From contig JAJZNH010000315.1 in the NCBI GenBank assembly GCA_021811745.1, positions 1 to 6,001 of the forward strand: a stretch of 6,001 nucleotides of DNA. The letters run 5' to 3'. A program made the translations under genes and the position numbers. Every line of letters starts with the position of its first letter. The stretch's first letter is position 1. A model generated the notes under the pieces. The model was not told the origin of the DNA and made no database searches. It worked only from the letters and a program-made list of their open reading frames with translations. This DNA comes from Acidobacteriota bacterium (GTDB lineage Bacteria > Acidobacteriota > Terriglobia > Terriglobales > Acidobacteriaceae). Shown piece by piece: positions 1-5,460 of this stretch.

Positions 1-774
1 CAGAAGGTGCGCCAGGAAGAGCGGGCTCAGCGCGCTAAGACCCGCGGGCCGGAACGCAGCCAGGCTGAGCGCAAACTGCTTGACGCTGAGCACGTCTACG
101 CGGACGAAATAGCGCATCAGCACGCCGGAGACCGCGATTGCCAGCAGAAGGTACAAAGCGAAGTAGTCGGTGAAGAGCGAGATATACCGGACCACCGGAT
201 CGCGAAAGCGCCGGTACAGTAAATACGACAGCGCGGCCAGGAGAATGACGTCGGAGACATAGATCTGCGGAGCCCCGATCTGGAAAAAGCCGTCGAGCCG
301 TTCCAGCCCGTCGACCCACGCGGGCACAGGCTCGATGAACAGGCGCAGATGCCGGAGCAAGACCATCAGCAGCGCCCAGTGAAAGGCCAGCGCGCCCAGC
401 CAGAGATATTTGCTTTCGCCAAGAATCAGGCGTCTTTCAGACATGCGCGCGCGGTTATTGCGGAAGAGCGAGCGGAAGAGCAGAATCTCCGCCCCCATGC
501 GAACGAACACGCCCCACTTGCTGGATGGGTTATCTACCTTCGCCTGCCGAATCCAGGGAAGGGATTTCTGCTGGCCGCAGGTTGTAGGTATATGAAACGG
601 AACCGGAACCCACGCCCAGCGTAGGATGCGCACGCAGAAGCCGACCAGAAAGATGGTGAAGGCCACATAGGGAACGATCAGCGTAAGAGCGTCGCGTCCT
701 GCTCCGATCCGTCCGCCTTCAAGGCCGGCCAGCACCACCGCCAGCACCGCAAGCAGGGAGTAGAGCGCACTCAT
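1..774 (-). CDS. dsrM: DsrM, membrane heme b subunit of the DsrMKJOP complex (5' part, cut by window edge)
   Basis: This is the membrane cytochrome b subunit that, with DsrK and usually DsrJOP, exchanges electrons between the quinone pool and DsrC trisulfide or thiols. I translated the minus strand from the ATG at 774-772; the frame stays open for 258 codons to the window edge, so the C-terminal part is missing (family members are roughly 330-340 residues). The start MSALYSLLAV is typical of the family. The strongest diagnostic is the stretch at residues 56-86 (VPVPFHIPTTCGQQKSLPW, then AKVDNPSS), followed by RMGAEILLFRSLFRN at 92-106, which I recognise as DsrM signature segments. Hydrophobic segments lie near residues 2-19, 30-52, 124-146, 172-187 and 204-224. 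His132, His142 and His256 are candidate heme ligands, as in NarI-like proteins. The start codon overlaps the stop of the preceding gene (ATGA), indicating translational coupling. dsrK would be expected just beyond the left edge. Confidence 0.93.
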   Translation of the reverse strand, partial: MSALYSLLAVLAVVLAGLEGGRIGAGRDALTLIVPYVAFTIFLVGFCVRILRWAWVPVPFHIPTTCGQQKSLPWIRQAKVDNPSSKWGVFVRMGAEILLFRSLFRNNRARMSERRLILGESKYLWLGALAFHWALLMVLLRHLRLFIEPVPAWVDGLERLDGFFQIGAPQIYVSDVILLAALSYLLYRRFRDPVVRYISLFTDYFALYLLLAIAVSGVLMRYFVRVDVLSVKQFALSLAAFRPAGLSALSPLFLAHLL

Positions 775-1223
775 GATTCTTCTCCTTCCCCTAACGTGGC
801 GTATCGCGCCCGTTGGCGCAGCTCTTTGGCGCGCAGTTCAAAGATCTGCTCGCGGCAGCTCATGTACTGGTCGAACGCCATCAAGGCCAGCTCGTCGATA
901 CGGCTTTGGAGCGAATCCGAAACCGCGCCGGAGACCTCAAAGACCGCTTGCCGCAGTTCGAAGACGAAGCGCACTGCGTCGGCCGGGCTGAAGTTCTGCA
1001 CGGCGCGCATCCGAACCAGAGGATCCAGCGCACGTGCCACCGACTCCCGGTCCATCGTTCCCATCAGCTCATGTAGGAGCGTGGTCAGGTTTTCCCGGAG
1101 CGTGTGGCCCACGGGATTGCGGAATGGATCTTGCTCGCCGCCGAGAAACGCGTGCATTCCCGCGGGGTACGACTTCAGGGTGCGCGCGATCCACCGTTCC
1201 AGAATGGCCTGTTCGACGCTCAT
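771..1223 (-). CDS. dsrT: DsrT-type protein with RsbRD N-terminal domain-like fold
   Basis: A 150-residue soluble, probably all-helical protein with no signal peptide, membrane span or metal-binding cysteine cluster (only one Cys, in the YMSCREQ segment). The pattern NPVGHTLRENL near residues 36-46, then LDPLVRMRAVQNFSPADAVRFVFELRQAVFE around 66-96, matches what I know of the RsbRD N-terminal domain, a family otherwise linked to RsbR-type stress regulators. A protein of this kind, named DsrT, commonly sits directly upstream of dsrM in green sulfur bacteria and sulfate reducers. Its biochemical role is not established, although it is reported to be needed for sulfide oxidation in Chlorobaculum tepidum. 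The gene starts at ATG 1223, 17 bases after dsrC, with only a weak purine-rich ribosome binding site (GAGCCGGG). Its TGA stop overlaps the dsrM ATG. Position and overlap suggest a role in making or regulating the DsrMKJOP complex; that part is inference. Confidence 0.78.
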   Translation of the reverse strand: MSVEQAILERWIARTLKSYPAGMHAFLGGEQDPFRNPVGHTLRENLTTLLHELMGTMDRESVARALDPLVRMRAVQNFSPADAVRFVFELRQAVFEVSGAVSDSLQSRIDELALMAFDQYMSCREQIFELRAKELRQRARYATLGEGEES

Positions 1224-1240
1224 TGCCCGGCTCGTCGCCG

Positions 1241-1558
1241 CTACACGCAGCCTGTGGGCTTGGGCAGCCCTGCCAGCTTGCAGGCACCCTTCGCCGGGCC
1301 GGAAGGAAAGAGCTGATAGATCTCACTCAGCTTGTACCCCGTCTCCTTGCAGACCTTGCGCACCATGGGTGCAATTCCGAACTGGAGATAGTAGTTGCGG
1401 ATATAGTGAATCACCTTCCAGTGGCCGTCGGTCAGTTCGTCCACCGCTTCGGTTCTGGCGAAATCCTTGGCAACCTCGTCGGTCCACTTATCCGGCTCCT
1501 GCAGGAAACCGTCCTCGTCGACTTCGTACTTGCGTCCTTCCACTTCAAATATCGACAC
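1241..1558 (-). CDS. dsrC: DsrC sulfur-carrier protein with both C-terminal redox cysteines
   Basis: DsrC is the small sulfur-carrying co-substrate of DsrAB. During sulfite reduction it leaves as a trisulfide that DsrMK(JOP) reduces; in the oxidative direction it delivers persulfide sulfur. The 105-residue protein has the family core (MSIFEVEGRKYEVDEDGFL, DKWTDEVA, ELTDGHWKVIHYIRNYY, GIAPMVRKVCKETG) and the flexible arm ending GACKLAGLPKPTGCV. The penultimate Cys104 (Cys A) and Cys93 (Cys B), separated by ten residues, are both present. This marks a true DsrC rather than a TusE or RspA homologue lacking Cys B. Cys70 is an additional cysteine in the core. The start is GTG at 1558-1556, preceded by GAGGTGAA at 1568-1561 with good spacing; no better ATG is available. 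It begins 14 bases after the dsrL-like gene ends. Having dsrC inside the dsrAB transcript is consistent with stoichiometric co-expression. Confidence 0.96.
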   Translation of the reverse strand: MSIFEVEGRKYEVDEDGFLQEPDKWTDEVAKDFARTEAVDELTDGHWKVIHYIRNYYLQFGIAPMVRKVCKETGYKLSEIYQLFPSGPAKGACKLAGLPKPTGCV

Positions 1559-1572
1559 CGTTCACCTCGCAG

Positions 1573-2766
1573 TCAGTTCATCTCGATGTATCCGCAGGGA
1601 CACGATTCTGCGCACTTGCCGCATCCGTTGCAGAGGTCGAGTTTGATTTTGTAGTGTTCGCCTTTGGGCAGCTTCTCAAAGCAGTTTTTGCTGCAGTACA
1701 TCCAACAGGTTTCGCAGTCCATGCACAGGCCGCAGGACATGCAGCGCGCGGCCTCGGCAATCACCTCAGCTTCGTTGAGGGCCTTGGCGTCGCTGGCGAG
1801 CGGAGCCGCAGCCGGATACCAATCCAGCTTGACCTTTTCCGCGTGAATGACGGCCGGCGACCAGGACCGGTGGACCGGGCAGCACTCGAACTGCGCGGCC
1901 AGGGTATCGGCCACGGCCCGGCCCTGGGCGATGGCCACGCTCACCGTATTGAGCACCCGGGGCTCGGGATTGAGCGCTTCCTGGGCGAAAATCGGAGGCG
2001 GTTCGGTGGGCAATGCGCCTACCAAAACCGCCTCGCCGTCACGGCCTCCGCGCACTTCAAGTTGCGCCGGCTTCTGCAGGCCCATGGCAAAGAAGACAGC
2101 GCTATAATCGTGCTGCAACTGCTCCACGCTGACATCGCGGCCCACCACACAGTTGGTTTGCAGTGCGATTCCCAGGGAGAGAATACTTGCGATCTCTCCG
2201 TCGAGGGTCTCGGCCGGGATGACCGAGCGAGGGATGCGGTAGCGTATCATCCCTCCGGGCTGCGGTGCGGCGTCGATGAGCGTAACCGCGAATCCCTTGC
2301 GGGCCAGATGGTAGGCGGCGGAGAGTCCCGCCGGTCCCGCGCCCACAATGGCGATGCGCGTGCCCGTTCCCGGCTGCTCCGTAGCCGGCTGCGCGCGCCA
2401 TCCGTGGGCGATGGCAAAATCGCCCACGAACTGCTCCAGACGCCGGACGGACACTGCCCCGTCTTTGGCCTTGCGGTTGCAGTTCAGCTCGCAGGGGTGC
2501 TGACACACGCGCCCGCAGACCGCGGGGAATGGGTTGTTCTCCAGGATCGTTTGCCAGGCAACCTCAAACGCCTGCTCGGGCGTGCGGCCGAAGTCCTTGT
2601 GCTGAGCCAGGGGAACCAGCCACCCGCGCACATCCGTGCCGCAGACACAGGCATGGATGCACGGAGCGGTTTTGGGCGTATACGCGGGGCGCTGCGAGCT
2701 GACGTCTGCGCTGCCCGAAGCGCTATGTTTGATGACCGGTTTCTTAACTTCCTTAAAAAGCCCCAT
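1573..2766 (-). CDS. dsrL: Short DsrL-like iron-sulfur flavoprotein lacking a recognisable NAD(P)H-binding domain
   Basis: DsrL is a GltD-like FAD/iron-sulfur oxidoreductase that connects NAD(P)H with DsrAB. This 397-residue copy has, in order: an N-terminal Fe-S domain (Cys36, 40, 42 in PCIHACVCGTDVRGW; Cys84, 88, 92, 96 in CGRVCQHPCELNC), an FAD-binding half (GAGPAGLSAAYHLARKG at 142-158, acidic Asp165, PGGMIRYRIP at 170-179), and a C-terminal ferredoxin-like domain (CMSCGLCMDCETCWMYC at 342-358, then CNGCGKCAESCPCGYIEM at 379-396). The C-terminal domain and the context identify DsrL rather than GltD. Between residues about 236 and 270 the chain jumps from the end of the first FAD half to the final FAD helix (LNTVSVAIAQGRAVAD), so the usual second Rossmann domain is absent. 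Full-length DsrL is about 550-660 residues as I recall. The reading frame is uninterrupted and flanking spacing is normal, so it looks like an intact gene rather than a pseudogene. The ATG at 2766 follows GAGAGG by five bases. Its electron donor is uncertain. Confidence 0.85.
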   Translation of the reverse strand: MGLFKEVKKPVIKHSASGSADVSSQRPAYTPKTAPCIHACVCGTDVRGWLVPLAQHKDFGRTPEQAFEVAWQTILENNPFPAVCGRVCQHPCELNCNRKAKDGAVSVRRLEQFVGDFAIAHGWRAQPATEQPGTGTRIAIVGAGPAGLSAAYHLARKGFAVTLIDAAPQPGGMIRYRIPRSVIPAETLDGEIASILSLGIALQTNCVVGRDVSVEQLQHDYSAVFFAMGLQKPAQLEVRGGRDGEAVLVGALPTEPPPIFAQEALNPEPRVLNTVSVAIAQGRAVADTLAAQFECCPVHRSWSPAVIHAEKVKLDWYPAAAPLASDAKALNEAEVIAEAARCMSCGLCMDCETCWMYCSKNCFEKLPKGEHYKIKLDLCNGCGKCAESCPCGYIEMN

Positions 2767-2807
2767 CGGAGCCTCTCTTAGCTGTGTGAGGCGCTGGCAG
2801 GCGCACG
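2767..2807 (-). promoter_or_regulatory. dsrB-dsrL intergenic gap with ribosome binding site
   Basis: This 41-base gap is the largest inside the operon. It carries GAGAGG at 2777-2772, five bases before the dsrL-like ATG, which supports that start. A GCGC-CTGCCA-GCGC element (plus strand 2792-2805 region) could form a short stem but has no T-tract, so it is not a convincing terminator. There is no room here for dsrD, the small gene that often follows dsrB in sulfate reducers. Confidence 0.6.
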
Positions 2808-3899
2808 TCAGTACCGGATATGGGCCGACCGCGCAAACGTCAAGCCAGCGTGCTTAAAGTCATCGATGTGGTAGCGGGTGAACTCGAAGCCGGTCAGCTC
2901 GAAGAATCTGGGCCAGCCGACGCGATCGATCCATTCGCCCACGCGCTCGTATTTGCGCGCGTTCTTGCTGTACACATCGACAATCTTCACCACCGCATCC
3001 ACCACCTCAGGCCAACGCGGCGGGTTGTTGGGTAGAAACGGAATGGCCAGCTTCGAGAACCTTGGCTCGCTGCGCGCGTTGCTGACCTTGCCGCCCACCC
3101 AGATCGAGATGCCATCCGTGTTTGGATCGTTTAGGGGCATGGCCGGGCAAACGGTGTAGCAGTTGGCGCAGTACATGCACTGTTCCTCGATCACATCGAC
3201 GGATGGCTTCCCGTCGTACGTGGCCGCCCGGATGGCGCCGGTCGGGCAGGAAGAGATCAGCGTAGGCACCTCGCAGACTTTCGGCAACAGTTCCTTCTGC
3301 ACCTTCGGCGGACGGCTGTGCACGCCCAGAATGGCAATATCGGAGCAGTGCACCGCGCCGCACATGTTCAGGCAGCAGGCCAGGGCGATGCGCAGCTTGG
3401 CGGGCAGATCCTCGTGGGTGAAGTGATCGGCCAGGGCGTCCATCACCGACTTCACGATTCCCGAAGCATCAGTCGCCGACGAGTGGCAGTGCACCCAGCC
3501 TTGCGTGTGTACGATGTTGCTGATGGCATTGTTGGTGCCGCCCACGGGAATATTCATCGCCGCCAGATCCCGCTTGAGCGGCTCGATGTTGGCCTTATCC
3601 TCCAGCAGGAACTCGATGTTGTTGCGGCTGGTGAAGCGCAGGTAGCCTCCACAGTATTTGTCGGCCAGGTCTGCGAACTTGCGTATGGTCTGGATGCTGA
3701 GCAGCCGGGGCGCGCCCCCGCGCACCGTGTAGAGGCGGTCGCCAGATTCGGCCACATGGCACAGAACTCCCGGCGCCAGGTTCTCATGATATTTCCAGTG
3801 CCCATAGTTTTTGCGCACAATGGGAGGAAGGTACTTGTCGTACGACGGCGGACCGACGTCGGTGAGGCGGGGTTGAAGTGGAGCTGTCGTCGTTGTCAT
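2808..3899 (-). CDS. dsrB: Dissimilatory sulfite reductase beta subunit DsrB
   Basis: This is the beta subunit of the cytoplasmic alpha2beta2 siroheme sulfite reductase, which carries the catalytic siroheme-[4Fe-4S] site. The 363-residue protein has the family's usual size. Clear signatures are [20 protein letters not shown] (128-147) with Cys138, and [17 protein letters not shown] (174-190) with Cys175/176, Cys180 and Cys185, which supply the cluster and siroheme surroundings. The inserted ferredoxin domain has Cys209, Cys218 (CPTGAI), and [15 protein letters not shown] (241-255) with Cys241, 244, 247 and 251. The N-terminal [17 protein letters not shown] is also typical. The ATG at 3899-3897 overlaps the dsrA TGA (ATGA), and AAGGAGG at 3913-3907 inside the end of dsrA gives a strong ribosome binding site seven bases upstream. 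All expected ligands are present, so the subunit appears functional. Sequence alone does not tell the direction of catalysis. Confidence 0.98.
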   Translation of the reverse strand: MTTTTAPLQPRLTDVGPPSYDKYLPPIVRKNYGHWKYHENLAPGVLCHVAESGDRLYTVRGGAPRLLSIQTIRKFADLADKYCGGYLRFTSRNNIEFLLEDKANIEPLKRDLAAMNIPVGGTNNAISNIVHTQGWVHCHSSATDASGIVKSVMDALADHFTHEDLPAKLRIALACCLNMCGAVHCSDIAILGVHSRPPKVQKELLPKVCEVPTLISSCPTGAIRAATYDGKPSVDVIEEQCMYCANCYTVCPAMPLNDPNTDGISIWVGGKVSNARSEPRFSKLAIPFLPNNPPRWPEVVDAVVKIVDVYSKNARKYERVGEWIDRVGWPRFFELTGFEFTRYHIDDFKHAGLTFARSAHIRY

Positions 3900-5113
3900 T
3901 GTTCACCCTCCTTCTCTTTCTGGAAATAGATGTAGGGGTTATCGCGGGGCGCCGAAACCATCTCCGGCACCGGGTCTAATCCGATGGCGTCAAGAAACGC
4001 CGGCATACCCACGCGCTGGATCAGCTCGCCGACACGCTCGCGGTTAGTGCCGTACTCGTCCCAGAAATCCCAGATCCGCGTAACCAGTTCCTTGATGGTC
4101 TCGAACAATTCATCGGCGGGAACAAAGGGAATCAGCACGGACGACAGCAGCGCGCCCTGCAGAATGGGAGCCTTGGCGCCGAGCAGGATCACCGCGCCTC
4201 TCTCCTTGCCGGGACGCAGCGCCTTGGGCATCACGTTGATGCAGTGCATGCAGCGCACGCAGTCGTGGTTTTCGATGTTCAGCTTCTTGCCGTCCCAGTC
4301 CACGCACTTGCCGGGGCAGTGGTTGCATACATCATTCTGAATGTCCAGGCCAGCGGCAGCATAGTTCGCCACCTCGCCGTCATCGATCTGGATCCCGTCT
4401 TTCCAAGTCCCGATCACGGACATATCGGCGCGAGCGATCGAGGCTACGCAGTCGTTGGGGCAGGCTGAGAACTTGAATTTGAATTTGTACGGGAACGCGG
4501 GGCGGTGCAACTCGTCCTGATAGTGCATGGTCAGGTCGTAGCAGAGCTTCATGGAGTCGTAACATGCCCACTCGCAGCGGGCCATGCCCACACAGGTGGA
4601 AGGTGTGCGCACCGCTGAGCCGGAACCGCCGAGATCGAAGCCCTTGTGGGTGAGCTCCTGAAACGCGGGCTCCAAGTGATCGGTGGTCGTGCCCAGCAGG
4701 ATGATGTCGCCGGTGGAACCGTGCATATTGGTCAGTCCGGAGCCGTGCCGTTCCCAGATGTCGCAGATAGTGCGCAGCGCCTCGCTCGAATAGAACCACG
4801 CCGCCGGGTGGTTGATGCGCATGGTGTGGAAGTGGGCTACGTTGGGAAACCGGTCTGGCACGTCGCTGTAACGGCCGATCACGCCCCCGCCGTACCCCAG
4901 CACGCCCACCAGGCCGCCGTGCTTCCAATGGCTGATCCGGTCCTCATAAGAGAGTTCGAGTTGCCCCAATAAATCGCGGGCGCTGTCGTTGTTCTTGGCT
5001 GCAGCCTTTATCTCAGTCACGAAGCTCGGCCACGGACCACTTTCAAGTTCGTCCAGCAACTTCGTGTTTAACCTTCCATCGGGTTGTCGTTTATCCTCGG
5101 CAGCGTCTGCCAT
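3896..5113 (-). CDS. dsrA: Dissimilatory sulfite reductase alpha subunit DsrA
   Basis: This alpha subunit pairs with DsrB to reduce sulfite to the DsrC-bound sulfur state, or to work in reverse in sulfur oxidisers. The 405-residue form has SHWKHGG (61-67) and [10 protein letters not shown] (73-82), the classic primer region; Cys174 and Cys180 (CVGMARC, C-x5-C) with Cys218 and Cys222 (CPNDC, C-x3-C) for the siroheme-coupled cluster; and a ferredoxin domain with Cys263, 266 and 270 plus [15 protein letters not shown] (285-299; Cys285, 288, 291). All ligands are intact. I chose the ATG at 5113-5111 because AAAGGAGAG lies five bases upstream at 5127-5119 and MADAAEDK is a plausible N-terminus. 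An in-frame TTG at 5167 would add 18 residues but lacks such a site and crowds the predicted promoter. It is the first gene of the operon, and its C-terminal KEKEGEQ is encoded by the bases that also form the dsrB ribosome binding site. Confidence 0.98.
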   Translation of the reverse strand: MADAAEDKRQPDGRLNTKLLDELESGPWPSFVTEIKAAAKNNDSARDLLGQLELSYEDRISHWKHGGLVGVLGYGGGVIGRYSDVPDRFPNVAHFHTMRINHPAAWFYSSEALRTICDIWERHGSGLTNMHGSTGDIILLGTTTDHLEPAFQELTHKGFDLGGSGSAVRTPSTCVGMARCEWACYDSMKLCYDLTMHYQDELHRPAFPYKFKFKFSACPNDCVASIARADMSVIGTWKDGIQIDDGEVANYAAAGLDIQNDVCNHCPGKCVDWDGKKLNIENHDCVRCMHCINVMPKALRPGKERGAVILLGAKAPILQGALLSSVLIPFVPADELFETIKELVTRIWDFWDEYGTNRERVGELIQRVGMPAFLDAIGLDPVPEMVSAPRDNPYIYFQKEKEGEQ

Positions 5114-5118
5114 TGGCG

Positions 5119-5127
5119 CTCTCCTTT
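5119..5127 (-). promoter_or_regulatory. Ribosome binding site of dsrA
   Basis: The minus strand reads AAAGGAGAG followed by five bases and ATG. This strong Shine-Dalgarno match decides the start at 5113 over the upstream in-frame TTG at 5167. Confidence 0.85.
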
Positions 5128-5184
5128 CTCTGGGAAACCTGGCTATTCGCGTGCGGCTCAATCGCAATTCATCTGTGACTTAGG

Positions 5185-5190
5185 AGTATA
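5185..5190 (-). promoter_or_regulatory. Candidate -10 box (TATACT) of the dsr operon promoter
   Basis: The minus strand reads TATACT at 5190-5185, one mismatch from TATAAT, about 72 bases before the dsrA ATG. It predicts a start point near 5178 and a 5' leader of roughly 65 bases. No good -35 hexamer lies 16-18 bases upstream; the nearest, TTGTCA at 5220-5215, is 24 bases away and is part of the palindrome at 5213-5228. A weak -35 fits an activator-dependent promoter. Confidence 0.45.
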
Positions 5191-5212
5191 GCGACGCAGT
5201 TGTTTGTGCCGA

Positions 5213-5228
5213 TGTGACAACTATCACG
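5213..5228. promoter_or_regulatory. CRP/FNR-family-like operator (TGTGA-N6-TCACG)
   Basis: The plus strand reads TGTGA-CAACTA-TCACG, matching nine of ten fixed positions of the CRP-type palindrome TGTGA-N6-TCACA. Its centre (5220.5) falls at about -42.5 relative to the start predicted from the TATACT box, close to the class II activator position (-41.5). CRP/FNR-family regulators such as HcpR use sites of this kind and are predicted to control sulfate-reduction genes in some Desulfovibrio. Which regulator acts here is unknown. Confidence 0.5.
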
Positions 5229-5253
5229 GAAGGAAGAAACCATATCTCCACTT

Positions 5254-5269
5254 TGTGAGTCTAAACACG
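5254..5269. promoter_or_regulatory. Second, weaker CRP/FNR-like half-palindrome (TGTGA-N6-ACACG)
   Basis: The plus strand reads TGTGA-GTCTAA-ACACG, eight of ten consensus positions with one perfect half-site. Its centre is 41 bases from that of the stronger site, close to four helical turns, so both could face the same side of the DNA. The match is weak enough to be chance. Confidence 0.25.
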
Positions 5270-5390
5270 ATCTCCCCTAATCCAAGATGTTTAACCGTGC
5301 ATAATGTGTCTATGCTCTCCGTTCGTGGCGGCTTAAGACGCAGCGAGAAGCAAATAAGTTTGTCGAGTAGCGATGGAATAAGTTCAGACA

Positions 5391-5407
5391 TTCTCTCCGT
5401 GAGAGAA
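5391..5407. repeat. Perfect 7-base inverted repeat (TTCTCTC-CGT-GAGAGAA)
   Basis: TTCTCTC and GAGAGAA flank a three-base CGT centre. On either strand it could form a tight hairpin or be a symmetric protein-binding site. No T-tract follows on either strand, so a Rho-independent terminator is unlikely. It lies about 280-295 bases upstream of the dsrA start codon, in the AT-richer intergenic segment. Confidence 0.5.
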
Positions 5408-5460
5408 CATCCTGTTTACTTTTCTTGTCTGTTGAATCCTCAAGGCATAATTGACTTGTT

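Larger units (their letters stand above)
5191..5460. other. Lower-GC intergenic region upstream of the dsr operon
   Basis: I see no gene in this stretch. By hand count GC is about 43% over 5221-5460, against about 62-65% in the next 180 bases and visibly high GC in the dsr genes. Open frames here are short, start with no ribosome binding site and read like random sequence. It holds the operator-like palindromes and the inverted repeat listed separately, and is best read as the control region of dsrA. Confidence 0.6.

Noticed and set aside
796..2781. A 661-codon plus-strand open frame lying antisense to dsrL, dsrC and dsrT
   Set aside because: Its translation is Arg/Ser/Ala-rich with no domain signature, and it is fully explained as the shadow of three well-identified minus-strand genes in GC-rich DNA.
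5114..5167. An 18-residue N-terminal extension of DsrA from an in-frame TTG at 5167
   Set aside because: The ATG at 5113 has a strong ribosome binding site at the right spacing; the TTG has none, and the extension ([11 protein letters not shown]...) is not a typical DsrA N-terminus.
5190..5220. A sigma-54 type promoter (CGGCAC ... CTGC on the minus strand)
   Set aside because: The GG and GC elements are 11 bases apart instead of 10, and TTGC is not matched.
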